DNA of 64,000 nucleotides from Peristeroidobacter soli (GTDB lineage Bacteria > Pseudomonadota > Gammaproteobacteria > Steroidobacterales > Steroidobacteraceae), in the NCBI RefSeq assembly GCF_004138485.1, contig NZ_ML142848.1:656640-720639 (forward strand), in the 5' to 3' direction. The position numbers and the translations under genes were made by a program. Every line of letters starts with the position of its first letter. The stretch's first letter is position 1. The notes beneath the pieces were generated by a model. The model did no database searches. It worked only from the letters and a program-made list of their open reading frames with translations, and had not been told where the DNA came from. Below, in pieces: positions 35,401 to 44,091 of this stretch.

Positions 35401-38400
35401 TGTCCGCCAGCACAGCGGTACCCGCGCAGACCGCATATCTGAGCGGCAGACTCACCAACGGCAGCTTGCAAGTCGGCAGCGCCGGCTACGCTGGCACGCT
35501 GTATCTGACTGGCCAGAACGAGCTCGGCGCCTTCACTCTCAACACCGGAGTGGTGTCCACGCTTGGCACTGCCGGCGCCAACGGTCGCTTGATGCGCACC
35601 AGTGGCGGTAGCGTCGCCATCAACGGCGGCACCCTGGTGCTGGCCGGCGACGAAAACCTCACCTCGCTGTCCGTCGCAACCGGCGGCCACTTGCTATCGG
35701 TCGGAACTCTCACTGGTGGCACCGCCGTCAACGACGGGATGCTCTCCTATCTCGGCAGTACCACACTCACCAACCTGACCAACAACGCCGACGGTATTCT
35801 GAATATCGCTGGCACCTTGACGGCGAGCGGCGTACTCGACAATCACGCCCAGGGCATGCTGGTCCAGATCGGTCAGATCACTGCGGGCAGCGCCGTGAAC
35901 GACGGCCTGTGGACGGTGAGCGGCCAGCGCACTCTGACGACACCCTCGCTGACCGGCAGTGGCGCGTTCGACCTCGCCACGGCGCCGGACCTCCTGACCA
36001 TCGACCAAAGCGGCAACAGCACCTTCGCCGGCAGCTTCGGCGGTGCAGGTGCCATCATCAAGACAGGCACAGGCACGCTGACACTGACTGGCGCCAGCAG
36101 CCACGCAGGTGGCACGACGGTCGCGGCCGGTACGCTGGACACCACCGGCGGCGGCACGCTGGTGGACAACGGTGCAATCACAGTCAACACGGGCGCCACG
36201 TTCAGAGCGGGTACCGTCGATACGGTCGGCGCGGTCGTCAACGGCGGCACCCTCATCGTTGCAGCGGATCAGCACGTCGCCTCCCTGGCGAATGCTGGCA
36301 CCACCCAGCTCGCCGCCGACCTGACGAGCGCCGGCAACGTTGCGAACGACGGCGTCTGGGCAGTGAGCGGCCAGCGCACCCTCTCGACGGCTGCACTGAC
36401 CGGTAGCGGAACGTTCGACCTCACCACGGCACCGGAGCTGCTGACCATCGACCAGAGTGGCAACAGCACCTTCGCCGGCGCCTTTGGCGGCGCAGGTGCC
36501 TTGATCAAGACAGGCGCGGGCACGCTGGCACTGACTGGTGCCAGCAGCCACCTCGGTGGCACCACGGTTGCGGCCGGTACGCTGGACACCACGGGCGGCG
36601 GCACGCTGGCCGACGGCGGCACAATCGCGATCAGCACTGGCGCGACCTTCACGGCGGGCACCGTCGACACAGTCGGCGCTGTGATCAACGACGGCAATTT
36701 CATCGTGGCAGCGGACCAGTACGTCGCCTCTCTGGCGAATACCGGCACCACCCAACTCGCCGCCAACCTGACTAGCGCGGGCGGCGTCGTGAACGACGGC
36801 CTCTGGGCAGTGAGCGGTCAGCGTACTCTCGTGACACCGACGCTGACCGGCAGCGGCGCGTTCGATCTCACGACGGCACAGGATCTGCTGACCATCGATC
36901 AAGCCAGCGACAGCACTTTCGCCGGCAGCTTCGGCGGCTTGGGTGCTCTGATCAAGGCCGGTGCCAGCACGCTGACACTCACCGGCGCCAGCAGCCACCG
37001 GGGTGGCACTGCGGTTGCGGCCGGCACGCTGGACACCACCGGCGGCGGTACGCTGGCCGACGATGGCGCGATCGCAATCGTCACTGGCGCCACCTTCAGG
37101 GCGGGCACCGCCGACACCATCGGCGCGGTGATCAACGGCGGCAATTTCATCGTGGCAGCGGATCAGCACGTCGCCTCCCTGACGAACGCGGGAACGACCC
37201 AGCTCGCCGCCAACCTGACGAGCGCCGGAACCGTGACCAACGAGGGCGCCCTCAATGTGTCCGCCAGCCACACAATGACGACCACCGGACTGGCCGGCGG
37301 TTTGACGGGTGTGGTTCAGCTCGATCAGGCAACCGATGTGCTGACTCTGAATCAATCGCAGAACAGCGCGTACAGTGGCCGGATCTCGGGCGCAGGCTCG
37401 CTGATCAAGACCGGCGCAGGCACGCTCACGCTCGACAACAGCAACGTGAGCTCGATAAACATCGGCGGCGAGCTGGTCATCAATCAAGGCACGGTGGCCC
37501 TGGATGGCGACTACATCCTCGATCAGGGCATGGACGTGGTGGTCAACAGCGGCACCGTCGACAATCAGCAGGTCGTCGGTACGCTGCAACTGATCAACGG
37601 CGATCAGAGCATCTTCTCGCTGAGCGGCGCGGGCCAGATCGATCTCGGCGCGACCAATCGCCTGACGGTGCGCAACGGCGGCAACTTCACCGGCTCGGTG
37701 CTGGGCTCCGGCGCGCTCGACATTCGCAGCGGTTCGTTCCAGCTCGACAACGATCTGATCTCGCTCGATCCGACCAGCGTGTTCGAGTTGGGCGGTGAGG
37801 ATTCCCAGGCATCGACGACGGTGGGCAGCGGCGCCACGCTGCAATTCCCGGCCGTGGATCTGCTGCAGAACTCGACGCTCGCGGTCGCGACGGGCGGCTC
37901 CGTTGTTTCCAACCGCATCGGCCTCGGCGGCAATTCGCTGCTCGAGATCGCGGCGGGCGGCACGGCGCAGTCGAGCACCGTCCGGGTGACCGACATCGCG
38001 AAGCTCGACGTGCAAGGCACGCTGAACGCGAGCGAGATCGTCGTCAGCTCCACCGCCACGAGCCCGGACACGGCGGCGGTCCTGCATCTGGGCAATCCGT
38101 TCGATCCCACCACTCGGGGCAGCGTCACTGCGACTCGCACCGAGATCACCGGCGGTGTTCTCTCCGGCAACGGCTCGATATCCGGCCAGGTGATGATGGG
38201 CTCGAGCTCGTGGCTCAGGCCCGGCAATTCACCGGGCAGCCTGCAGTTCGTCGATCTGACCTTGGGCAACCAGTCCACCGCGCAAATGGAAATCGGCGGC
38301 ACCGCCGGCAGCCGGGTCGCGGGCGTCGACCACGATGTCATTCAGGTCACGGGCAGCCTGCGCATCGAGAATGGCGCCACGCTGGTCATCGATCAGTTCG

Positions 38401-39620
38401 GCAACGGCGACGACCTCGCCCGCGGCGAGGCGATCAAGCTGTTCGATTTCCGAGACGGCCAGGTTTCCGGCCAGTTCGCGAGCGTGCAGAAGACCTACGG
38501 TGAGGAGGCCTTGCTCAACGTCAGCACCGGTACCGTCATCGGCCTGGGTAGCGGCGGCTATGGCGATTTCCATAGCCAGGTCGCACACGGTCGCAACAAC
38601 AGCGCGATGCTGGATGCCCTGATGGTCGAAGAGGCGGGCGGCGTTCGTCAGTTCTACGGCGGCAAACTGGTCGAACGGCTGGTCGCTGCCTACGCCAACG
38701 GCGCCGACAGCACATCGATCTTCGCTCAAGCCTCGCCCGAGGCTTACACCAGCTTGATCGAACAAGGCCGGCAGGCGTTGTTCTTCACGCCGGACGCCGA
38801 TATCGGCAGCGATCTCGGCGAGGCACGCGGCGCCTTCGCGACCGTCTACACCCGTAGCGGCAAAGCGAGGAACGGCGGTTACGCCAAGTACGATCTGGAT
38901 GCCGACGGCGTACAGGTCGGTTACAGCATGGGCGAGAGCCTGATCGGCAAGGCGAGCCTGGGCATGGAGGACGGCCGGAACCACAGCAACACGTTGCGTG
39001 GCAGCTCGGACGGACTGATCGGATCGCTGGCGGCAGCGAAGACGTTGCCAGTGAAAGGTCTGTATCTGTCGGGCCGCGTGTCTTACGCGGAGTACAAGAC
39101 GGATGCCTCGCGTCAGACCAGCGCCGGTACCGCCAAGGCTGACCGTATCGACTCGAGCGCGTGGCTCGCCGGCGTCGGCGTGATGCATCTGGCCCACTTC
39201 GAGCGGCTGAGCTTGCGCTCGTCGTTTGAAGTTGCCAGCTACAGTGTCACGGTCGATGGCTTCAGCGAGACCAACTCACTGTCGGTCACCGATGCTCTGT
39301 CCGTGCGCGAACTGAAGCAGGACGGAACTGCGCTGGTCGCCGGCATGGAACTGAGCGGCAATCTGTCCGACAGCTGGTTGTTACGTGCTGGCGCCAACGT
39401 CGTGCACGACTTGAGTGGCGACGACCAGGAAGTGAGTGCCAGCGTGAACGGCGAGAATGCGGCGTTCACCGTGCGCAATCCGGGCCTGGGCAAGACGCAG
39501 TTCAGCGTTTTGGGCAGCGTGGGTTATCGCATGGGCGATGCCGGCAACCTCGACCTGTCGCTGCAGACCTTCGGCAGCAAGGGTTCGCAGGCCAGCCTCT
39601 CGTACAGCAAGCAGTTCTAA
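32472..39620 (+). CDS. Giant autotransporter adhesin with ESPR signal and tandem repeats
   Basis: About 2,382 residues from MNHVYRLVWSTAKNAWVAVA, a typical extended signal peptide region; five extra codons upstream (from 32457) are open. The passenger has, in order: a first beta-helix part, GTGIPAGT-type repeats (nt 33237-33920), a very Gly-rich stretch (nt ~33985-34690), PATR/autotransporter-associated strand repeats (LAGTNTYSGRTILEGATLE), and three 447-bp tandem units (nt 35898-37238), each with a LTLTGASSHxGGTTVAAGTL block. The C-terminal autotransporter barrel (nt ~38820-39617; ARGAFATVYTRSGKAR onward) ends in the expected aromatic residue (SLSYSKQF). It should be displayed at the cell surface as an adhesin or aggregation factor; no protease triad is apparent. 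Confidence 0.9.
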   Translation: MNHVYRLVWSTAKNAWVAVAETTRGRGKSSRSKTLRRTVLATLLAASGAHAQTTVVDGGGNSGCMIGVSTCNLQRSDATYTNFYTQGGAGSGGGAGLGGVFFVNSGASLSLNNVSFLHNVVKGGEGGSSPDVNVSGLTLNLLDKTADVTSVSALQVRPTLADDGNGNLSVSGAILSSANPLIKSGAVVNVTGTTGATTISNINGSTVTFGSALAVDNSAIKNLGGATLNAGTDTISVASFGSLQPSDIVAGLSVVGAGIPSGTTILDVTRDNTNAVTGIKLSNNITVGGTNASLRLVDVRSFNASQFAVSNGGTQLTLPATGLGLAVGMTLTGTGVPAGTRITAINGDEVTLSQAISSTAVGFSGSLPATVVGQNTIQLTALDSRLQVGAAISGTGIPAGTTITNIDPATGVLTLSQSLTANPTQFTSKRITAQSGTQLTLLSATGLVVGMQVEGTGIPAGTTITGINGNVVTLSSTPTGTVNGFIASSPYRVGGSLNGMSVTGANGSNGGGGVNAPSAIVYITDGEGRDGTRGGSAGNGSGGVGGNGGNGGNGSGGVPFNYEFTRDTIEKTAAAVSETAAAAGALATFPPNAVLSAAHIASATVAYAQLAVAIANLTQWGIDLSNGTAGRGGDGGGGGNGGNGSPFFGGGAGGAGGDGGSGALSFTDGGEGGSGGGGGAGGFGAGGGSGGAGGSSGGTGNSTDGDSGAGGLAGFGGGVGSNGDGLFGGGGSGFGGAIFVRNGGTLSLTGNVLFRENTVLAGSSNNGGAPGQAAGSDIFIMRGADVLLAPGNGRTIRIEGQIADDSAASIANGSYAAGAGADLRIGGGGLVQLAGTNTYSGRTILEGATLETTLGRGIHSASSVVFRGQGSLGGLNTGNAGVLLLSENVTQRAGSVVPGQFSWNGAGGFASGTASGITINFGQTAGGTGQVLDWGSSYLANNSTLVFGSEYSQGSVDLRNDINLNGNTGRVAVYGSLSASTAVPAQTAYLSGRLTNGSLQVGSAGYAGTLYLTGQNELGAFTLNTGVVSTLGTAGANGRLMRTSGGSVAINGGTLVLAGDENLTSLSVATGGHLLSVGTLTGGTAVNDGMLSYLGSTTLTNLTNNADGILNIAGTLTASGVLDNHAQGMLVQIGQITAGSAVNDGLWTVSGQRTLTTPSLTGSGAFDLATAPDLLTIDQSGNSTFAGSFGGAGAIIKTGTGTLTLTGASSHAGGTTVAAGTLDTTGGGTLVDNGAITVNTGATFRAGTVDTVGAVVNGGTLIVAADQHVASLANAGTTQLAADLTSAGNVANDGVWAVSGQRTLSTAALTGSGTFDLTTAPELLTIDQSGNSTFAGAFGGAGALIKTGAGTLALTGASSHLGGTTVAAGTLDTTGGGTLADGGTIAISTGATFTAGTVDTVGAVINDGNFIVAADQYVASLANTGTTQLAANLTSAGGVVNDGLWAVSGQRTLVTPTLTGSGAFDLTTAQDLLTIDQASDSTFAGSFGGLGALIKAGASTLTLTGASSHRGGTAVAAGTLDTTGGGTLADDGAIAIVTGATFRAGTADTIGAVINGGNFIVAADQHVASLTNAGTTQLAANLTSAGTVTNEGALNVSASHTMTTTGLAGGLTGVVQLDQATDVLTLNQSQNSAYSGRISGAGSLIKTGAGTLTLDNSNVSSINIGGELVINQGTVALDGDYILDQGMDVVVNSGTVDNQQVVGTLQLINGDQSIFSLSGAGQIDLGATNRLTVRNGGNFTGSVLGSGALDIRSGSFQLDNDLISLDPTSVFELGGEDSQASTTVGSGATLQFPAVDLLQNSTLAVATGGSVVSNRIGLGGNSLLEIAAGGTAQSSTVRVTDIAKLDVQGTLNASEIVVSSTATSPDTAAVLHLGNPFDPTTRGSVTATRTEITGGVLSGNGSISGQVMMGSSSWLRPGNSPGSLQFVDLTLGNQSTAQMEIGGTAGSRVAGVDHDVIQVTGSLRIENGATLVIDQFGNGDDLARGEAIKLFDFRDGQVSGQFASVQKTYGEEALLNVSTGTVIGLGSGGYGDFHSQVAHGRNNSAMLDALMVEEAGGVRQFYGGKLVERLVAAYANGADSTSIFAQASPEAYTSLIEQGRQALFFTPDADIGSDLGEARGAFATVYTRSGKARNGGYAKYDLDADGVQVGYSMGESLIGKASLGMEDGRNHSNTLRGSSDGLIGSLAAAKTLPVKGLYLSGRVSYAEYKTDASRQTSAGTAKADRIDSSAWLAGVGVMHLAHFERLSLRSSFEVASYSVTVDGFSETNSLSVTDALSVRELKQDGTALVAGMELSGNLSDSWLLRAGANVVHDLSGDDQEVSASVNGENAAFTVRNPGLGKTQFSVLGSVGYRMGDAGNLDLSLQTFGSKGSQASLSYSKQF
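33237..33920 (+). repeat. GTGIPAGT repeats inside the autotransporter
   Basis: Four copies of a segment around G-x-G-(I/V)-P-(A/S)-G-T-x-I, each followed by a short stretch ending in (V)TLS, begin at about 33237, 33468, 33651 and 33834. The last three are exactly 183 bp apart; the first interval is 231 bp. The motif recurs in bacterial surface proteins and phage tail fibres. Confidence 0.8.
33985..34690 (+). repeat. Low-complexity Gly-rich segment
   Basis: Codes for runs of GGxGGxG (for example GGVGGNGGNGGNGSGG) broken near nt 34150-34350 by a helical Ala-rich insert (VSETAAAAGALATFPPNAVL). The GC-rich repetition produces long false open frames on other strands. It resembles PE_PGRS-like or flexible surface-protein linkers but belongs to the autotransporter passenger. 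Confidence 0.8.
35898..37238 (+). repeat. Three tandem 447-bp repeats in the autotransporter
   Basis: Units start at 35898, 36345 and 36792 and the array ends at 37238, so each is exactly 447 bp (149 codons). Each unit runs from NDGLWTVSGQRTL (or close variant) through LLTIDQ, FAGSFGG, LTGASSH, GTLDTTGGGTL and VAADQHVASL to the next NDG/NEG. Similarity is high at DNA level. A partial fourth unit decays after 37239. Confidence 0.9.
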
Positions 39621-39627
39621 GGTGATT

Positions 39628-39654
39628 GGGGGATTCGGCCCGGCCGGATCCCCC
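39628..39654. terminator. Strong hairpin between autotransporter and dld
   Basis: GGGGGATTCGGCC (39628-39640) pairs with GGCCGGATCCCCC (39642-39654) over 13 positions with one G-T pair, 8 bp after the autotransporter stop and 5 bp before the convergent dld stop. It could end both transcripts, although neither side has a long T-run. Confidence 0.65.
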
Positions 39655-39658
39655 TGTT

Positions 39659-41344
39659 CTACCGCCACTGCGCGCGCTTTGACGTCCGACCGATCCCCGG
39701 GTTGAACTGGTTGCGGGGATCGAGCGTTCGATAGAACTCGGCCAGCGCCGGCTTCGCTGGATACAAATGGCCGACATTGTGTTCAGCGGGATACTCCGCA
39801 CCTCGCTCATCGAGCCAATGCAACAGTCGATGTTCGAGCGCCTGGGCATCCACTCCCTGGCGAACCAGATAGTCCAGGTGAAAGACGTGACAGAAGAAAT
39901 GTCCGTAGTTCAGCGCCAGATGAATGTCGTCGCGAACATCGTCCGGCGGCGCATCGGACCATCTCATATCGTTGCGTCGCAGAGCGACATCGAGTGCGAC
40001 GATGTCCGCCACTTGCTGGCGATGCATGGTCCGATACCGGATGGCCGCGCCAGCCGCCACGAACCGGTGTAGAAGGGCTTTCTCAGCTTCCTGCTCGGTA
40101 CATTCGAAAACGTCTCCGCTGCCGGAAGGAAACATGGCGCCGAAATAGCCGGCGGCTTCCTCGATGCCCTCACCCGCCATTTTCAGAATCAGATGATGCT
40201 CGAAGCGGTCACGCCAGGCTCTCATTCGGGTCGGCAGATGATTCGGGAACAGGCCGCTCAACCTCTGTAATAAAACATCGCTGGCCCCTCGACCTCCCAG
40301 CCCGAGGCGCAACACCCAGTCATCGAATCTTCGCTTCAGACTCATCAGGGCCGGCAGTCGCCTCGTGCCCAGATGATGAATGATCAGGAAGGCATCTTTG
40401 CCGTACCGGTCGGCGACATCGAACATGTCACGATGCATGTACTCACCGGCCACGGGCAGGTTCTCGAAGCGCGAGAGTATGTGCCGCCGTATCTCGGTGA
40501 GTTCTGCCGGATCCCGGGTGCCAACGTAGAAGACACGCGTCCGTACATCTTTTGGAAACGTATCGAGGCGAGCAGCGAACACCACAACCTTACCCGCACA
40601 GCCCGACGCTTCGAACAGCCGCTCGGGGTTGGCATTGAAACGTGCTGGCACATCGGAGTCGATCTCTCGCAGGCGCCGCGCGTAGTCGCGATCGGAGCCC
40701 CAGCGATCTGGATCGTATTCGATATCCCCGGCGGCGAACTCGCCCCGGTCGAGCCGCGCCAGCATTTGCTCGCTGTCCTGGCCCAGCTTCACGCCGAGAT
40801 GATTGACGAGCTGCAGCTCGCCACTCGCACTCACTCGTGCAAACAACGCCATCTGCGTAAACGCCGGACCGCGTCTGATCAACGCCCCGCCGGAGTTGTT
40901 ACTCACTCCTCCGAGCACCGATGCGCCGATACAGGACGAACCGATCACTGAGTGCGGCTCGCGGCCGAACGGTTCGAGCGCCTGTTCCAGTTGATGTAGC
41001 GTGGCACCGGGCAGACAAATCACCTGTCGACCCTGGTCGATCACGTACAGCTTTGTCATGGACATCGTGTTGACGATCACGACATCGCGATCGTAGTCAT
41101 CGCCCGCTGGCGTGGATCCACCCGTGAGCCCGGTGTTGGCGGCTTGCACGATGACGACCTTGTCAGCCGCGACGCAAGCCTGCAGGACCCGCCACAGCTC
41201 GACTAACGAGCGCGGGCTGACAACTGCGAGCACAACACCGGCGCCGTAGCGGAATCCTGTGCGATAGGGTCGCGTGGCGTTGCTATCAGTCAGTACGCGC
41301 GCATTGCCGACGATCAGCTTCAAAGCAGCAACGAAACCACTCAT
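39659..41344 (-). CDS. dld: Quinone-dependent D-lactate dehydrogenase
   Basis: 561 residues from ATG at 41344 (MSGFVAALKLIVGNARVL), overlapping the lactonase stop as ATGA; the open extension to 41593 lies in that gene and is rejected. The FAD-binding PCMH domain covers about 35-210 (VQAANTGLTGGSTPAG; VIGSSCIGASVLGGVSNNSG). The C-terminal membrane-associated domain is closely like E. coli Dld (RDRFEHHLILKMAGEGI, AAGAAIRYRTMH, ERGAEYPAEHNVGHLYPA, LDPRNQFNPGIGRTSKRAQW). Dld oxidises D-lactate to pyruvate and reduces quinone at the inner membrane. As last gene of a sugar-acid operon it probably oxidises the hydroxy acid released by the FAH-family hydrolase. Confidence 0.93.
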   Translation of the reverse strand: MSGFVAALKLIVGNARVLTDSNATRPYRTGFRYGAGVVLAVVSPRSLVELWRVLQACVAADKVVIVQAANTGLTGGSTPAGDDYDRDVVIVNTMSMTKLYVIDQGRQVICLPGATLHQLEQALEPFGREPHSVIGSSCIGASVLGGVSNNSGGALIRRGPAFTQMALFARVSASGELQLVNHLGVKLGQDSEQMLARLDRGEFAAGDIEYDPDRWGSDRDYARRLREIDSDVPARFNANPERLFEASGCAGKVVVFAARLDTFPKDVRTRVFYVGTRDPAELTEIRRHILSRFENLPVAGEYMHRDMFDVADRYGKDAFLIIHHLGTRRLPALMSLKRRFDDWVLRLGLGGRGASDVLLQRLSGLFPNHLPTRMRAWRDRFEHHLILKMAGEGIEEAAGYFGAMFPSGSGDVFECTEQEAEKALLHRFVAAGAAIRYRTMHRQQVADIVALDVALRRNDMRWSDAPPDDVRDDIHLALNYGHFFCHVFHLDYLVRQGVDAQALEHRLLHWLDERGAEYPAEHNVGHLYPAKPALAEFYRTLDPRNQFNPGIGRTSKRAQWR

Positions 41345-42270
41345 CTTGCGCCGAAGGCCGCGATGCCGCTGCCCCGTACATCCGTTTCCACGGCGAACAA
41401 GCCGCCCGCGAGCGGTTCCTCGGCCAACTGTTGCGCACTCAGATTCTTGCGCGCAGTAGTGATAAACAGTGTCGTCCCTCGCGGACCGCCAAAGGCACAT
41501 TTGGTCGGATTGCTGACTGGCATGCCCATGCTGGAAAGCACCTCTCCGGTTGCGGAGAGTCTGACGATCTTTCTTCCCCCCCATAGCGCGCACCAGACAC
41601 CGCCGTGCTCGTCGATCGTCATGCCGTCCGGGTAGCCCTCGCGCTCATCGAATTGATGAAAGAGCTGCGCCCGCGCGGCGAATCCCTTTTCATCTACGGG
41701 CGCGCGATAGATGCGCCGGGCAAGCGTATCGGTGAAGAACACGATGCGCCGCTCGAGGTCGAACGCGGGACCATTGGTGATCGCACACGCTCCCCACATC
41801 TCGGCGGTCGAGCGCTCGGCGGTGAGTCGATAGAACCGGCCGCTCGGATTGCGCTCGAGCAGGTCCAGCGTGCCGTACCAAAAATTCCCCCACGGGTCGC
41901 ACGCGCCGTCGTTAGTACGCAGGCCCGGACCGGTCCCCGAAGCGATGCGCGAGCCAACGGTGCGAGCATTCGTGTCGAGCTCATAAAATCCCGAGGCGGA
42001 CGCCGCAACGAGACGACCGGCGCCCGCTGGCACCAGACACGTTGCAGCGAACGGCAAACACCATTGCCACCGCTCCTGCGTCTCGGGATCGAACCTATGC
42101 AACAGAGCGCGCGCGATATCTACCCAGTAGATCGAACGATCTTCGTCGTGCCACAGGCAGCTTTCGCCAAGCTCGGCCTTGGCATCCCAGACGCAGACGG
42201 GGGATTCAGTGCGAGTGTCGTGGAGGACCTTCGCTCGCGGCGATTCGTTGATAGTTCTTTTCTGTTGCAA
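41341..42270 (-). CDS. SMP-30/gluconolactonase family lactonase
   Basis: 309 residues if translation starts at the TTG at 42270, which has GAAGGAG at a good distance; this start lies inside the end of the dehydratase gene, and longer open frames have no such site. The beta-propeller carries the usual metal ligands: Glu in LGESCLW, Asn/Asp in RTNDGACDPWGNFW, Asn in ITNGPAFD and Asp in YPDGMTID. It opens sugar lactones to aldonic acids. It is flanked by the aldonate dehydratase and D-lactate dehydrogenase, both overlapping, so it acts before the dehydratase in the pathway. Confidence 0.88.
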   Translation of the reverse strand: MQQKRTINESPRAKVLHDTRTESPVCVWDAKAELGESCLWHDEDRSIYWVDIARALLHRFDPETQERWQWCLPFAATCLVPAGAGRLVAASASGFYELDTNARTVGSRIASGTGPGLRTNDGACDPWGNFWYGTLDLLERNPSGRFYRLTAERSTAEMWGACAITNGPAFDLERRIVFFTDTLARRIYRAPVDEKGFAARAQLFHQFDEREGYPDGMTIDEHGGVWCALWGGRKIVRLSATGEVLSSMGMPVSNPTKCAFGGPRGTTLFITTARKNLSAQQLAEEPLAGGLFAVETDVRGSGIAAFGAR

Positions 42271-43987
42271 GACCGGCTCCTTCGTCCAGCGGACGAACAT
42301 AGGCTCGATAGATCTCCTGCCAGGGCGTCTGGTGTTGCGGATGGCGCGGCACCGATCGCGACCGCCGCCGGGACAATTCCGCGTCGTCGACCAGCAGATC
42401 GACGCGGCGCTGAACCAGATCGATACGGATGCGATCGTCGGTTTCGACCAGTGCCAGGCCCTCGCCGGTCGCTGACTCCGGCGTGACATGCAGGATGGAA
42501 GGACTCGCCGACGTGCCGCTCTGGCGGCCATCGCCGATGCAGGGAAGGATGTCGACGCCGCGTCGAATCAGATAATCCGGAGGAGACATGTTGACGACTT
42601 CCGCCGACCCCGGATAACCGACAGGACCGCAGCCGCGCATCACCAGAATGCAATCTTCGTCGATCGCCAGCGACGGCTGGTCGATTCGCTGGTGATAATC
42701 TTCCGGACCTTCGAAGACGATGGCCCGCCCGACGAACGCGCCGCGCCGCTCCGGCCCCTGGAAATAACGTTGTGAGAACGCTTCAGTGAGCACCGATGTC
42801 TTGAACACGGCGGAGCGAAAGATGTTGCTCTCCAGGATCAGAAAGCCGGCGTCGGCGCGAATCGGATTGGCGACCGATCGGATGACGCGCTCGTCAGTGC
42901 TTCTGTAATCCGCGTAGACCTGGCCCACGCTCGGGCCGGCAACACTCAGAGTCTGTGTTTCGATCAGCCCTGCCCGAATGAGCTCGCCGAGCACGGCGGG
43001 CACACCGCCGGCACGATAGAAATCCTCGCCCAGATATTCACCAGCGGGCTGACAGTTCACCAGCAGCGGCACCTCGGCTCCGCACCTGCCCCACTCTTCG
43101 AGCTTGAACGGCAATCCGATGGAGTCGGCGATCGCTTGAACATGGACGGTCGCGTTGGTCGAACCGCCAAGCGCCGCACAGACGCGAATGGCGTTACGGA
43201 ACGCGGCGGCGGTCAAGATCGCGGAAGGCCGAAGGTCTTCATGCACCATCTCAACGATGCGGCGACCGGTGGCGTAAGCCATCTGAGCTCGCTCTCGGTA
43301 GGGAGCGGGAATGGCCGCGCAACCGGGTAACGACATGCCGAGCGCTTCGGCAAGACTGTTCATGGTCAGCGCGGTGCCCATGGTGTTGCAGTGACCGATG
43401 CTCGGCGAGGACGCGAGCACTTCTCGCATGAACCCTTCGAAATCGATCTCGCCCGTTTTCAGTCGATCACGAGCACGCCAGATGATGGAGCCCGAACCGA
43501 CGCGCGCATCGCCAGCCCAGCCGTTCAACATCGGGCCGCCGGACAGAACGATTGCGGGAATATCGACGGCCGCCGCGGCCATCAGGCTCGCTGGCGTCGT
43601 CTTGTCGCAGCCCGTCGTCAGCACGACCGCATCGAGCGGATAGCCGTACAGAATTTCGATGAGCCCGAGGTAGGCCAGATTCCGGTCGAGCGCCGCCGTC
43701 GGACGCTTGCCCATTTCATGAATGGCGTGCACCGGAAACTCGAACGGCACACCGCCAGCGTCGCGAATTCCGTCGCGCACGCGCGCGGCCAGGGCGATGT
43801 GATGTCGATTGCAGGGAGCGAGGTCGCTGCCGGTCTGTGCGATGCCGATGATCGGGCGTCCCGATCTCAGCTCATCGCCAGTCAATCCGTAGTTGAGATA
43901 CCGCTCCAGATAGATGGCGGTTTCGACCGGATGCCCGGGATCGTCGAACCACGCACGGCTGCGAAGTTGCCGGGACGGTTTGCTCAT
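42206..43987 (-). CDS. IlvD/Edd-family sugar-acid dehydratase
   Basis: 593 residues from MSKPSRQLRS (ATG at 43987); six extra upstream codons are open. Cysteines C59 (SDLAPCNRH), C127 (TTGCDKTTPA) and C200 (IGHCNTMGTA) sit at the [2Fe-2S] positions that I recall for Rhizobium L-arabinonate dehydratase, with the carbamylated-lysine candidate K129. It should convert an aldonic acid to a 2-keto-3-deoxy acid. Pentonates and 6-deoxy-hexonates are both possible substrates; sequence alone does not choose. It is not an amino-acid-pathway IlvD, as shown by its operon. Confidence 0.9.
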   Translation of the reverse strand: MSKPSRQLRSRAWFDDPGHPVETAIYLERYLNYGLTGDELRSGRPIIGIAQTGSDLAPCNRHHIALAARVRDGIRDAGGVPFEFPVHAIHEMGKRPTAALDRNLAYLGLIEILYGYPLDAVVLTTGCDKTTPASLMAAAAVDIPAIVLSGGPMLNGWAGDARVGSGSIIWRARDRLKTGEIDFEGFMREVLASSPSIGHCNTMGTALTMNSLAEALGMSLPGCAAIPAPYRERAQMAYATGRRIVEMVHEDLRPSAILTAAAFRNAIRVCAALGGSTNATVHVQAIADSIGLPFKLEEWGRCGAEVPLLVNCQPAGEYLGEDFYRAGGVPAVLGELIRAGLIETQTLSVAGPSVGQVYADYRSTDERVIRSVANPIRADAGFLILESNIFRSAVFKTSVLTEAFSQRYFQGPERRGAFVGRAIVFEGPEDYHQRIDQPSLAIDEDCILVMRGCGPVGYPGSAEVVNMSPPDYLIRRGVDILPCIGDGRQSGTSASPSILHVTPESATGEGLALVETDDRIRIDLVQRRVDLLVDDAELSRRRSRSVPRHPQHQTPWQEIYRAYVRPLDEGAGLATEKNYQRIAASEGPPRHSH

Positions 43988-44091
43988 GTCTTCCCTTGTG
44001 CCCACTGAATGGACTGGGAAGGTGCGCTTCGGAGCCTGCGCCCACTACCTCGGAGTTTTCGTGCGTGTGGGCTTTTTTTGCCCGCCGTTGG

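Noticed and set aside
33237-37238. CRISPR-like repeats
   Set aside because: The repeats are in frame, protein-coding and 183 or 447 bp long, with no unique spacers. No short direct-repeat array with spacers was seen anywhere in the window.
35694-38087. Long minus-strand open frame (797 codons) inside the autotransporter, and similar frames at 32720-33773 and 34275-35048
   Set aside because: They are mirror images of the GC-rich tandem repeats and Gly-rich coding sequence. They show no domain, signal or start site, while the plus strand has a complete autotransporter.
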